Source of the DNA: Caryophanales bacterium | GTDB taxonomy: Bacteria > Bacillota_I > Bacilli_A > RF39 > UBA660 | Direction of reading: 5' to 3' | DNA: 19,084 nt | Assembly (NCBI GenBank): GCA_016282415.1 | Contig: JAEEKO010000044.1 | Location: forward strand, 1-19,084 | Shown: positions 1 through 8,250 of the stretch, piece after piece | Position numbering within the stretch: the first letter of the stretch is position 1 | Layout: the number at the start of each line of letters is the position of its first letter | Translations under genes and position numbers: made by a program | The notes under the pieces: generated by a model | The model's database searches: none | Seen by the model: only the letters and a program-made list of their open reading frames with translations | Told to the model about the DNA's origin: nothing

Positions 1-2
1 AA

Positions 3-1277
3 CGTATTGAAAGAAGTTCTATTGATTTTTCTAAAACCAAATTAGAACCAGGTGATGATAAATATTTAACTTTCAGTTTTGATTTAGAACCACAATATAA
101 AATTGAAGAACAAGTTCCATGCTATTTAACTTATACTACCGAAAAGACACATGAAATTATTAAAGCTAATTTAAATAAATCTTCAATGTATGGAGCATTA
201 GATGATATCGAAGGAATTGGACCACGTTATTGTCCTTCAATTGAAGATAAAGTAGTAAGATTTAGCGATAAAGAGAGACATCAATTATTTATTGAACCGG
301 AAAGTAGATACTATGATGATATGTACTTACAAGGCTTTTCAACATCAATGCCTCCAGAAGTACAAGAATTAATGGTTCATAGCTTACCTGGTTTTGAAAA
401 TGCTAAAATATTAAAATATGGTTATGCTATTGAAGATGATGCGATTTACCCAACACAATTAAAGGCATCATTAGAAACGAAGATTATTGAAAACTTATTT
501 ACTGCAGGTCAAATTAATGGTACTTCTGGTTATGAAGAAGCTGCCTGCCAAGGTTTAATGGCTGGTATTAATGCATCATTAAAATTAGAAGGTAAAGACC
601 CACTAGTATTAAAAAGAAATGAAGCTTATATTGGTGTATTAATCGATGATTTAATTACCAAAGGGATCAGAGATCCATATCGTTTATTGACTTCACGTGC
701 GGAATTCAGATTAATTTTAAGAAGTGATAATGCTGATTTAAGATTACGTGAAATTGGGTATAACGTAGGACTAATCAACAATGAGCAAAAAGCAAGATTA
801 GATGATAAAATTGCTAAAATTAATGAATGTTTAGAATATTTAAAAAACAATAAAGTTAAAATTGATGCGGAAAAAGAAGCTTATTTAAAAACACAAAATA
901 TCAATATTTCTAATACAACTTTAACAATTGAAAACTTGCTTAAAAGACCAGAAATAACTTTAGATATAATTAATAACTTAGTAGAAATTCCATATGATGA
1001 TACAATAATGGAACAAGTTTATATTAATTTAAAATATGAAGGTTACATTAAAAAAGCTTATAAAGATGCTGAAAAATTATTAAAGTTAGAAAAGAAACAA
1101 ATTCCGGAAGACATTGACTATAATAAAATTAAAAACATAGCTAGTGAAGCAAGACAAAAACTAAATGAAGTAAGACCAACAACAATTGCACAAGCAATTC
1201 GTATTAGTGGGGTTAATCCTTCAGATATTTCAATTCTTTCAGTTTATTTAAAAAAGGAATATGGTAAAGATGAATAA
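3..1277 (+). CDS. mnmG: tRNA uridine-5-carboxymethylaminomethyl modification enzyme MnmG (GidA), 5'-truncated
   Basis: FAD-dependent subunit of the MnmE-MnmG complex, which modifies the wobble uridine (U34) of certain tRNAs in the cytoplasm. The reading frame is open from base 3, so the window begins inside the gene; about 424 C-terminal residues of a family that is normally about 620-630 long are present, and the N-terminal FAD-binding half is mostly missing. Visible family signatures are CYLTYT near the left edge, then GPRYCPSIEDKVVRF (the Cys is the conserved redox/catalytic cysteine), HQLFIEPE, TSRAEFRLILRSDNAD, and the C-terminal YEGYIKKA...RISGVNP...VYLKKEYG tail. The segment before GPRYCPS reads MYGALDDIEGIG and looks two residues longer than the usual MYSGVIEG form. 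It overlaps rsmG by 8 bp; mnmG-rsmG-noc is the usual origin-proximal order in Bacilli. Confidence 0.96.
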   Translation, partial: RIERSSIDFSKTKLEPGDDKYLTFSFDLEPQYKIEEQVPCYLTYTTEKTHEIIKANLNKSSMYGALDDIEGIGPRYCPSIEDKVVRFSDKERHQLFIEPESRYYDDMYLQGFSTSMPPEVQELMVHSLPGFENAKILKYGYAIEDDAIYPTQLKASLETKIIENLFTAGQINGTSGYEEAACQGLMAGINASLKLEGKDPLVLKRNEAYIGVLIDDLITKGIRDPYRLLTSRAEFRLILRSDNADLRLREIGYNVGLINNEQKARLDDKIAKINECLEYLKNNKVKIDAEKEAYLKTQNINISNTTLTIENLLKRPEITLDIINNLVEIPYDDTIMEQVYINLKYEGYIKKAYKDAEKLLKLEKKQIPEDIDYNKIKNIASEARQKLNEVRPTTIAQAIRISGVNPSDISILSVYLKKEYGKDE

Positions 1278-1974
1278 AGATCAATTTATTAAATATTTAA
1301 TAGATAATAATATTCAATATAATGAAGAAATGTTAAATCAATTAGATATCTATGCGTCATTTTTACTTGAATATAATAGTCATACAAATTTAACAGCAAT
1401 CAGAAATATTGAAGATGTATATTTAAAACATTTTCTTGATTCAATTTTATTAATTAAAAACTGGAATTTTAATTCCAGTGCTAAAGTATTAGATATAGGT
1501 ACTGGTGCTGGTTTTCCAGGAATAATTTTGAAAATATTTCGTCCTGATTTAGATATAACATTACTTGATTCTAATAACAAAAAAATTGCATTTTTAAATG
1601 AATTAATTGGTAAATTAAATTTACAAAATATTTGTGTAATTAATGATCGTGCTGAAAACTTTATTATTAAAAATCGTGAAGTATTTGATTATGTAACTTC
1701 TCGCGCTGTTAGTAACTTAAATTTGCTATCAGAATTATCAATTCCTTTTGTAAAAATTGGTGGGTATTTTATTCCAATGAAAGGTAATTATGAATGTGAA
1801 TTAAAGGAGAGTTTAAATGCTATAAATGTTCTTGGTGGCGAATTAATAGAAACAATAGATTATCAATTACCAATTGAAAATAGTAATCGTTCTATCATTG
1901 TTATTAAGAAAAATAAAGCAACAGATCAATGCTACCCAAGACTTTATGATAAAATCAAAAAAAAGCCATTGTAA
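1270..1974 (+). CDS. rsmG: 16S rRNA (guanine527-N7)-methyltransferase RsmG (GidB)
   Basis: SAM-dependent methyltransferase that adds m7G at position 527 of 16S rRNA; loss in other bacteria gives low-level streptomycin resistance. The 234-residue length is normal. The Rossmann SAM motif VLDIGTGAGFPG lies at about residues 73-84, preceded by the family's NLTAI motif, and followed by TSRAVSNLNLLSEL and FIPMKG. Two in-frame ATGs exist, at 1261 and 1270. The AAGGA at 1254-1258 is only 2 nt from the first and 11 nt from the second, and family members begin MN-, so 1270 is preferred. The start overlaps the mnmG stop, suggesting translational coupling. A hairpin-plus-T-run terminator straddles its stop codon. 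Confidence 0.95.
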   Translation: MNKDQFIKYLIDNNIQYNEEMLNQLDIYASFLLEYNSHTNLTAIRNIEDVYLKHFLDSILLIKNWNFNSSAKVLDIGTGAGFPGIILKIFRPDLDITLLDSNNKKIAFLNELIGKLNLQNICVINDRAENFIIKNREVFDYVTSRAVSNLNLLSELSIPFVKIGGYFIPMKGNYECELKESLNAINVLGGELIETIDYQLPIENSNRSIIVIKKNKATDQCYPRLYDKIKKKPL

Positions 1975-1990
1975 AAATGACTTTTTTTTT
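1957..1990 (+). terminator. Intrinsic terminator of mnmG-rsmG
   Basis: The run AAAAAG-C-CATT pairs with AATG-A-CTTTTT (one internal mismatch) around a short loop, followed by a run of T to 1990. The hairpin includes the rsmG stop codon. It also overlaps the proposed -35 of the next gene, so the transcription units are packed end to end. Confidence 0.65.
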
Positions 1991-1997
1991 ATATAAT
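1969..1997 (+). promoter_or_regulatory. Sigma-A-type promoter for the noc/parB-like gene
   Basis: TTGTAA (1969-1974), a 17-bp spacer, then a perfect TATAAT (1992-1997). Transcription would start near 2004, about 20 nt ahead of the ATG at 2024, with the ribosome site AAGGGG at 2010-2015 in between. The -35 overlaps the rsmG stop codon and terminator. Confidence 0.65.
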
Positions 1998-2023
1998 GAT
2001 AATAGCATAAAGGGGCTGTTAGT

Positions 2024-3733
2024 ATGAATATTAGTAATGCGGTTTTAAATATTAAAATCGAAGATATAGTACCAAACCGTTTTCAACCCAGAGAACACTT
2101 TGCAGATGATGGCATTGAAGAGTTAGCAGCATCTATCAAAGAACATGGTATCATTCAACCATTAGTACTAAGAAAATTAGGCGACAAATTTGAAATTGTT
2201 GCTGGTGAACGTCGTTACAAAGCAGCTACATTAGCTGGTTTAACACATGTTCCAGCTATTATCTCTGACATCGATGATAATAAAAGTGCTGAAGTAGCAT
2301 TAGTTGAAAATATTCAAAGAAGAAATTTAACTTCAATTGAAGAAGCTAGATCATATAAAGCAATTCTAGATAAAGGGTACTTAACCCAAGAACAATTAGC
2401 CGCTAAGATGGGAGTATCACAATCACAAATTGCTAACAAATTAAGATTGTTAAACTTATGTGATGAAGTTCAAGAAGCTTTAATGAATCAAAAGATTTCT
2501 GAACGTCATGCTCGCGCTTTATTAGGAGTATATGATTTCGATGAACAACGTAAATGGTTAAATCGAATAATTAAAGAAAGATTAACTGTTCGTCAATTAG
2601 ATTTGGAACTAAAAAAATTAAATGCGGAAAAACCTGATGAAAGTGAAATAGTACCACTAGTAAATATTAATCAAGATGTTGATAGCATAAGACAAAACGC
2701 TACTGATATTATTCAACCAGAAGTTAAAAAAGATGTTTCAAGTTTTATGATACCAGATGAAAATTTCAAGAATTTTAAAATTGAAGAACCAGCTAAGGAA
2801 GAACCAGTAGTTGAAGAAATAAAAGAAGAAGAAACTGAAGAACCTTTAAATACTAATAGATTCTTTAATTTCTTGGAAGATGAGGGACCAAATATGAATA
2901 TGGAAGAACCAATGAGCGATAACAAATTCTTTAATTTTGATAACAACAATAATAATGAAGAATTTATTAATCCGTTTAATAATCCACAACCAGATATGAA
3001 TCAAAATATTGCTGTTGAAAATAATGTTAATGTTGCACCTGCTGCAGTAGAACCTGCACCAGTAGGACCAGAACCAATGATACAACCAACAATGGAAATG
3101 CCTGCACAACCAATGATGCAACAACCACAACCAATGGTGGAACCACAGGTGGTACCACAACAAGCAATGGCTATGGAACAACCTGCACCGGTTGATAATA
3201 TGATGTATAATCAACCAGTTGCTGAACCAATGCCACAAACTCCGGTTGCTGATGCAATTAATCCGTTTGCAACTAGTGAACCAGCAGTTACAATTAATCC
3301 ATTCTTAGAAGAAAATCCATTTATTGAACCTGCACCTGCTGCAGTAGAACCTGCACCAGTAGGACCAGAATCAATGATACAACCAACAATGGAAATGCCA
3401 CAACCAATGATGCAACAACCACAAATGGCACCACAAGCTCCAGTACAACCAGAACCAATGCCACAAATGGTTAATCCAGCCCCAGTTGGACCATTACCAA
3501 CAGCTACAGAAATTACTAATACTCCTGGTATGGTTAATCCAATGGATAATATCAATAATTTAAATCAACCAGCTAATGTTAATCAACCAGTAAATAATGG
3601 ACCAGACATTAATGGCGCAATCAATGATATTAGAAATTTAGTTAGTAAACTAGAAAGCCAAGGATTCTATATTCGTTTAGAAGAATTAGCATTACCTAAT
3701 GGTTACCAAATAAATATAAATATTAATAATTAA
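2024..3733 (+). CDS. noc: Noc/ParB-family DNA-binding (predicted CTPase) protein with a giant low-complexity linker
   Basis: ParB-family protein, most like nucleoid occlusion factor Noc from sequence and position (mnmG-rsmG-noc). Residues 10-110 are the ParB/CTP-binding domain: RFQPR, GIIQPLVLR, GERRYKA (61-67; GERR is the nucleotide-contact motif) and ENIQRRNLTSIEEA (95-108). Residues about 118-200 are the helix-turn-helix DNA-binding region (QLAAKMGVSQSQIANKLRLL, then SERHARALL). Residues about 200-290 are acidic. Residues about 290-525 are rich in Pro, Gln, Met and Asn, with two FFNF motifs, four NPF motifs and an internal near-perfect duplication. Residues about 528-569 (INDIRNLVSKLESQGF..., ending YQINININ) resemble the usual ParB/Noc C-terminal dimerisation segment. 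Total 569 residues against about 280 for ordinary Noc/Spo0J. No soj/spo0J pair follows inside the window, so it could instead be the chromosome-segregation ParB. Confidence 0.9.
   Translation: MNISNAVLNIKIEDIVPNRFQPREHFADDGIEELAASIKEHGIIQPLVLRKLGDKFEIVAGERRYKAATLAGLTHVPAIISDIDDNKSAEVALVENIQRRNLTSIEEARSYKAILDKGYLTQEQLAAKMGVSQSQIANKLRLLNLCDEVQEALMNQKISERHARALLGVYDFDEQRKWLNRIIKERLTVRQLDLELKKLNAEKPDESEIVPLVNINQDVDSIRQNATDIIQPEVKKDVSSFMIPDENFKNFKIEEPAKEEPVVEEIKEEETEEPLNTNRFFNFLEDEGPNMNMEEPMSDNKFFNFDNNNNNEEFINPFNNPQPDMNQNIAVENNVNVAPAAVEPAPVGPEPMIQPTMEMPAQPMMQQPQPMVEPQVVPQQAMAMEQPAPVDNMMYNQPVAEPMPQTPVADAINPFATSEPAVTINPFLEENPFIEPAPAAVEPAPVGPESMIQPTMEMPQPMMQQPQMAPQAPVQPEPMPQMVNPAPVGPLPTATEITNTPGMVNPMDNINNLNQPANVNQPVNNGPDINGAINDIRNLVSKLESQGFYIRLEELALPNGYQINININN
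3034..3130 (+). repeat. Intragenic repeat in noc linker, copy 1
   Basis: 97-bp unit encoding APAAVEPAPVGPEPMIQPTM and then EMPAQPMMQQPQ. It is matched almost base for base by 3331-3424, 297 bp (99 codons) further on, with one substitution and one in-frame 3-nt difference. The near-identity at DNA level, including third positions, points to a recent duplication or ongoing gene conversion rather than old divergence. Confidence 0.9.
3331..3424 (+). repeat. Intragenic repeat in noc linker, copy 2
   Basis: 94-bp second copy. It differs from copy 1 by Ser in place of Pro after VGPE and by absence of one codon (Ala) before QPMMQQPQ. Both copies are direct repeats in the same reading frame. Confidence 0.9.
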
Positions 3734-3758
3734 ATGTTTCATTACGAAACATTTTTTT
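3732..3758. terminator. Shared terminator between noc and the convergent PBP gene
   Basis: A perfect 9-bp stem, AAATGTTTC (3732-3740) with GAAACATTT (3746-3754), loop ATTAC, followed on the plus strand by a T run to 3758. It overlaps the noc stop codon and touches the PBP stop codon. The minus-strand side has only a weak T-rich tail (ATTTAATTATT), so it should work best for noc and less well for the PBP gene. Confidence 0.85.
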
Positions 3759-5655
3759 ATTGGGTGCCATTAACGTAGTAAAAATTATAATAATTGGTTT
3801 TATTAAAGTCATCACTGCCGGTGATGGCATTTTTAGGTACTGCTACTACATTTTTAGGGGTATCATACCAGTTATCTTCAAAGTCTTTTTCATAGTTTTC
3901 AATCGTATCTAACCATATATTACGTGATAGTTGATAATCCGCAGTATTTATTAATTGATTACTATCATATCCATTCCATACTAACATTAAGGCATTTTTA
4001 TTGTAACCAACTAACCATAAATCAGTATCAGTAGTACCGGTCTTAATAGCATATTTATTGGTTAATTTTGATGCTAAACCAAGCACGGTGGGATTATTAT
4101 AATCTTTAAAATTAATATTGTAAGTAGAAGTTAATAATTCATTTAATATAAAAACATTATTTGGATTATTAACTAATTCTAAGTATTCTTTGGGTTCATA
4201 TAATACATTACCGTTTTTATCTTCTATTCTTCTAATAAAATGTAATTTATGTTTAAATCCCCCACTTGCTAGGGTGGTGTAAGCAGTAGCAAATTCAAAC
4301 ATGTTAATATCATTAGTTCCTAGTGCTAGTGATGGATTAGGATCAAGTTTTGATTTAATACCAATTTTTTTAGCATAATCAATTAAGGTATTTTCTCCTA
4401 AAAATAAATGAGTTTTAACGGCATAAACATTATCGGAGTAGGAGAGTGCCGCTGCCATCGTAATTTCCTTATTAGCATATTTATCATTAAAGTTTTTTGG
4501 TGAATAAGTTTTATTATTAGCAAAAGTAAAATTTGTATATTCGGATAAGAAAGTGCTAGAACCCACCATTCCGTTATTTAGCGCACAATAATACAAAAGT
4601 GGTTTCATAGTACTACCCACCTGTCTTTTAGCGCTTAAAACGCGATTATATTGTGATTCATAGTAATTTTTACCACCAATTAATGCTAAAACCTCACCAT
4701 TATTAGGATTTACTAAAATACTTGCAACTTGCATATCATTATTACTCATATTATTTTTAATACTTTCTTCCATAATATTTTGACTTTCTATATCTAAAGT
4801 CGTATAAATCTTAATATCATCTTCTAGCATCGATGATGGAATTGTATTAATATCTCTTAATTCGTTATAAACGGCATCTAAATAATAATTAATTGCAGAT
4901 TTACTAATCTTTTCTTCTTTGTTAGTAAATTCTATTTGCTCAAAATTTAAATTATTATATTGTTCTTCAGTTAAATAATTATTCTTAACCATAAGTTTAG
5001 CAATAATATCAGCACGTTCTACTGCGTTATCAAAATTATTTAAAGGATTATACTTGGTAGGGTTTTTAGGTATTCCGGATAATATTAAGGCTTCTTCTAA
5101 TGTTAAATCTTTAGAATGTTTATCAAAATAATATAAAGAAGCATTCTCAATTCCATAATTGCCACCACCAAAATTAATGGTATTTAAATAAGAAGTTAAA
5201 ATTTCACCCTTAGAATAATGTGTTTCTAGATTAATTGTTAAAAAAGCTTCTTTTATTTTACGACGATATGTCTTTTCAAAATTTAAATACTTATTTTTCA
5301 CTAATTGCTGACTGATCGTAGAAGCACCACCGGTAATCTTATGATTAACTAAGTTATTATAAAAAGTTTTAATAATACGGAAATAATCGAAACCATGGTG
5401 CTTATAAAAGTTTTTATCTTCAACATTGATAATGGCATTTATTAAATTTACATTAATATCATCTAAAGTAATATAGTTGTTTTCACTATTTAATGAAACT
5501 GGCATGTCTTTATTATCATATATTAAATAATTATAGTTATTTTTTAAACTAATTGGCTTCTTAAAATAACAGTATAAATAAAGTCCAAATAATAAAGAAA
5601 AACTACTAAAAGTAAATAAAATTAATAACTTTAATCCGGTTTTTAAAAGTTTCAT
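3757..5655 (-). CDS. Class A penicillin-binding protein (PBP1a family: glycosyltransferase GT51 plus transpeptidase)
   Basis: Bifunctional peptidoglycan synthase anchored in the membrane: it polymerises lipid II and cross-links the stem peptides outside the cell. Residues about 9-31 form the N-terminal membrane anchor. GT51 motifs follow in order: catalytic Glu79 in VEDKNFYKHHGFD, GGASTISQQLVKN (109-121), RKIKEAFL and EILTSYLNTINFGGGNYGIE. The transpeptidase carries STMK (Ser348-Lys351), SDN (407-409) and KTGT (538-541), so both active sites look intact. At 632 residues with no long C-terminal extension it is compact, closer in size to Bacillus PbpF/PbpG than to PonA; which paralogue it represents cannot be settled here. 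The AAGGTG ribosome site lies just upstream on the minus strand. It is the only minus-strand gene of the window, placed between noc and the DUF1934-argS unit. Confidence 0.95.
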   Translation of the reverse strand: MKLLKTGLKLLILFTFSSFSLLFGLYLYCYFKKPISLKNNYNYLIYDNKDMPVSLNSENNYITLDDINVNLINAIINVEDKNFYKHHGFDYFRIIKTFYNNLVNHKITGGASTISQQLVKNKYLNFEKTYRRKIKEAFLTINLETHYSKGEILTSYLNTINFGGGNYGIENASLYYFDKHSKDLTLEEALILSGIPKNPTKYNPLNNFDNAVERADIIAKLMVKNNYLTEEQYNNLNFEQIEFTNKEEKISKSAINYYLDAVYNELRDINTIPSSMLEDDIKIYTTLDIESQNIMEESIKNNMSNNDMQVASILVNPNNGEVLALIGGKNYYESQYNRVLSAKRQVGSTMKPLLYYCALNNGMVGSSTFLSEYTNFTFANNKTYSPKNFNDKYANKEITMAAALSYSDNVYAVKTHLFLGENTLIDYAKKIGIKSKLDPNPSLALGTNDINMFEFATAYTTLASGGFKHKLHFIRRIEDKNGNVLYEPKEYLELVNNPNNVFILNELLTSTYNINFKDYNNPTVLGLASKLTNKYAIKTGTTDTDLWLVGYNKNALMLVWNGYDSNQLINTADYQLSRNIWLDTIENYEKDFEDNWYDTPKNVVAVPKNAITGSDDFNKTNYYNFYYVNGTQ

Positions 5656-5719
5656 ATTTTCACCTTTTTATATTATGTTTAAAAAAATAGTAAATATAAG
5701 TAGATTTTTTTAAAATAAA

Positions 5720-5728
5720 TGTTATAAT
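5720..5728 (+). promoter_or_regulatory. Extended -10 promoter of the DUF1934-argS-rpoE unit
   Basis: TGT directly followed by TATAAT (5723-5728) is an extended -10 element; no convincing -35 is seen at 16-18 bp upstream. The transcript would start near 5735, about 18 nt before the ATG at 5753, with the AGAGGAA ribosome site at 5741-5747. It lies in the 97-bp gap between the divergent PBP and DUF1934 genes. Confidence 0.6.
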
Positions 5729-5752
5729 GTTTCTTGAAAAAGAGGAAATATT

Positions 5753-6103
5753 ATGCAAATGCATTTTTACAAGAATAATGAATCAATTAAAAAGATTTCC
5801 ATCACCAATTATGATGATTTACATTATAATATTACAGATGATGATGTTAATATGGAAATTGTTTTAAAACCAGAAGTAATCATTACTCGTGAAAATAAAG
5901 AGTATTATTTTAAATTAGATATAACAAATAATACTTGCATATATAAATTAAAAGAATATAATTTAACGTATGATATTGAAATATTAAGTAAAAATTATCT
6001 AGAAAATGATCAAGAAATTATAATTGAATATCAATTAAACACTGATCAAGATCAAAATAAGATAATTATTAAAAAGGAAGATACTAATGAAGGAACAAAT
6101 TAA
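5753..6103 (+). CDS. DUF1934 (YwiB-like) family protein
   Basis: A 116-residue protein with no signal peptide or membrane segment, made mostly of alternating short beta-type stretches (for example IVLKPEVIITRENKEYYFKL, then EIIIEYQL), consistent with the lipocalin-like beta-barrel fold of DUF1934. The assignment rests on this pattern plus position: Bacillus has ywiB-argS-rpoE in the same order. It is somewhat shorter than the roughly 140-residue relatives I know. The family function is unknown. It has an AGAGG ribosome site 7 nt before the ATG, and its end overlaps the argS start by 17 bp, so the two are probably translationally coupled. Confidence 0.7.
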   Translation: MQMHFYKNNESIKKISITNYDDLHYNITDDDVNMEIVLKPEVIITRENKEYYFKLDITNNTCIYKLKEYNLTYDIEILSKNYLENDQEIIIEYQLNTDQDQNKIIIKKEDTNEGTN

Positions 6104-7751
6104 AAAAATTATTTATAATTATTTCAATGGTGAAATAAGTGAAGATTTAATTAAAATTGAATATCCTAAAGATAAATCTATGGGTGAATATGCTATTCCT
6201 TGTTTTCAATTTTCCAAAGTATTACATAAAAGCCCTAATGATATTGCTGAAGAATTATTAAGTAATACCCAATTAGATGGTAATTGTATTAATGGTTACT
6301 TAAATATTAAATTAGATCGTTTAGAATACACTAAAAATATTATTAAAGAAATTTGTGATAAAAAATCTGAATTTGGTAAGAATAATATCGGTAATGGTAA
6401 GAAAGTTGTAATTGAGTATTCTTCTCCAAATATTGCTAAACCATTCGGAGTAGGTCATTTAAGAAGTACTGTTATTGGTGAAGCTTTAAAACATTTATCT
6501 GTTAAATGTGGTTATGATGTAACTACTATTAATTATTTAGGTGATTATGGAACGCAATTTGGTAAGTTAATTTATGCTTATAAAAGATGGGGTAAAGAAG
6601 AAAACATGAAAGATTCAGTTGTTAATGAATTAAAACGTGTTTATGTTTTATTCCATGAAGAAGCCGAAAAAGATCCTTCTTTAGATGATGAAGGTAGAGC
6701 ATGGTTTAAAAAACTAGAAGATAATGATCCCGAAGCTTTAGAATATTTTGAATGGTTCCGTCGCGAATCAATTAAAGAATTTGAAAAAACTTATGACTTA
6801 TTAAAAATTAATAAATTTGATTCATATGAAGGTGAAGCTTATTATAAAGATAAGATGGACCCAGTAATCAATGAATTAGCAGCTAAAAACTTATTATCAA
6901 TTAGTGAAGGTGCTACAATTGTTGATTTTGGTGATGATAAACCGGCATTAATTAAACGTAGTGATGGTGCAACATTATATATAACGCGTGATTTAGCAGC
7001 ATTATTTGATCGTAAAAGAAGATATAATTTTGATGAAATTTTATATGTTGTTGGAAATGAGCAAGCACTTCATTTTGAACATATTAAAAAAATTGTAGAA
7101 ATGATGGGTTATGACTTTGCACCACAAGTTAAACATATTAACTTCGGCATGGTATTACAAGATGGTAAAAAAATGTCGACAAGACATGGTAAGAGTGTTG
7201 TATTACAAGAAGTATTAAATGAAGCAATTGATAAAGTTAAAGAACATATTACTAATAAAGACGACTTAGAAATTGATGTTGATGAAGTTTCTCGTATTAT
7301 TGGGGTTGGAGCGGTAATCTTTAACGATTTAAAAAATTATCGTACTAATGATATTGAATTTAATTTAAATGATATCTTGAAATATGAAGGTAATACAGGA
7401 CCATACGTACAATATACTTATGCCCGTATTCAAAGCTTATTGAAAAATAAGATTGATTATGATATAAGTTATAATGATTTAGAAATTAATGATTATATTT
7501 GGAACATTATTTGGTTATTATATCGTTATGAAGAGAACATTATTAATGCTAAAGAAAACAATGATCCATCAATTATTGCAAAATATGCATTAGATTTAGC
7601 TAACTTATTTAATAAGTTATATGCATCTGAAAAGATTGTAGATGACGATGTTAACTATAGCCAATTTAAATTATTAATTTGTGAAATTACAGCAATAGTT
7701 ATTAAAGATAGCTTAAGCTTATTAAATATTGAAACAATAAATAAAATGTAA
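6087..7751 (+). CDS. argS: Arginyl-tRNA synthetase
   Basis: Class I synthetase that charges tRNA-Arg with arginine. The 554-residue length is typical. The order is the Add-1 N-terminal domain (about 1-75), then the Rossmann catalytic core with SSPNIAKPFGVGHLRSTVIG (about 112-131), in which the HIGH motif reads GVGH; this first-position variant is common in Gram-positive ArgRS. The KMSKS equivalent is KKMSTRHGKS (about 361-370), and a DALR anticodon-binding domain begins with YVQYTYARIQSLL. The C-terminus INKM is close to the usual family ending. The AAGGA ribosome site at 6074-6078 lies inside the DUF1934 gene. The rpoE gene follows after 12 nt. Confidence 0.97.
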   Translation: MKEQIKKIIYNYFNGEISEDLIKIEYPKDKSMGEYAIPCFQFSKVLHKSPNDIAEELLSNTQLDGNCINGYLNIKLDRLEYTKNIIKEICDKKSEFGKNNIGNGKKVVIEYSSPNIAKPFGVGHLRSTVIGEALKHLSVKCGYDVTTINYLGDYGTQFGKLIYAYKRWGKEENMKDSVVNELKRVYVLFHEEAEKDPSLDDEGRAWFKKLEDNDPEALEYFEWFRRESIKEFEKTYDLLKINKFDSYEGEAYYKDKMDPVINELAAKNLLSISEGATIVDFGDDKPALIKRSDGATLYITRDLAALFDRKRRYNFDEILYVVGNEQALHFEHIKKIVEMMGYDFAPQVKHINFGMVLQDGKKMSTRHGKSVVLQEVLNEAIDKVKEHITNKDDLEIDVDEVSRIIGVGAVIFNDLKNYRTNDIEFNLNDILKYEGNTGPYVQYTYARIQSLLKNKIDYDISYNDLEINDYIWNIIWLLYRYEENIINAKENNDPSIIAKYALDLANLFNKLYASEKIVDDDVNYSQFKLLICEITAIVIKDSLSLLNIETINKM

Positions 7752-7763
7752 GGAGAATTAATT

Positions 7764-8207
7764 ATGAAAATTAAAGAAATGAGTAAAGAAGATATTGAAC
7801 TATTATCATATGATGATTTAGCTTATATGATTTTAGTTGAAACTAATAAAAAATATAAAATAACTGATTTATTTAAAAAGGTTTGTGATTACAAAGGTTT
7901 AAGTGATGCCGTTTTTGAAAATAAAATTGGTGATTTCTTTGAATTATTAACTACTGATCAAAGATTTTATATGTTAGATAGTGGATTATGGGATTTAAAA
8001 GAAAAACATACTAACAAAATTAAATTAACAGCAGTTGATGATGAAGAAGATGAAGATAGTGAATTACTAGATGAAGAAGAAATCGACGAAACTGAAGAAG
8101 ATGAAGATATCTTCTATGAACACGATGAAACTGACGATGAACCAGAAGATGATTTAAAAGATTTAGTAATAATTGATGAAGACGAAGAAGACGTTGATAG
8201 TTTATAG
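7764..8207 (+). CDS. rpoE: DNA-directed RNA polymerase subunit delta
   Basis: Auxiliary RNA polymerase subunit confined to Firmicutes; it increases recycling of the polymerase and reduces non-specific initiation. Residues 1-88 form the folded HARE-HTH domain (MSKEDIELLSYDDLAYMILV, then YKITDLFKKV, and GDFFELLTTDQRFYMLDSGLWDLKEKH). Residues about 95-147 are an almost uninterrupted run of Asp and Glu, the hallmark polyanionic tail. At 147 residues it is somewhat shorter than the 173-residue B. subtilis protein, mostly in the tail. The ribosome site AAGGAG overlaps the argS stop codon, so it belongs to the argS operon. No terminator is visible in the 43-bp gap before prfA. Confidence 0.93.
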   Translation: MKIKEMSKEDIELLSYDDLAYMILVETNKKYKITDLFKKVCDYKGLSDAVFENKIGDFFELLTTDQRFYMLDSGLWDLKEKHTNKIKLTAVDDEEDEDSELLDEEEIDETEEDEDIFYEHDETDDEPEDDLKDLVIIDEDEEDVDSL

Positions 8208-8250
8208 CTTATTCCTTGATAAATAATAAATAAGAAAGGAAAGAAGAAAA

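Noticed and set aside
2846..3555. Long minus-strand open frames opposite the noc linker (2846-3238 and 3211-3555)
   Set aside because: They mirror the repetitive Pro/Gln/Met codons of noc, have biased composition (His/Trp- or Gly/Cys-rich), no ribosome site and no recognisable family.
8208..8250. Terminator or promoter between rpoE and prfA
   Set aside because: No stem with a T run and no clear hexamers were found, so the prfA unit may be co-transcribed with argS-rpoE.
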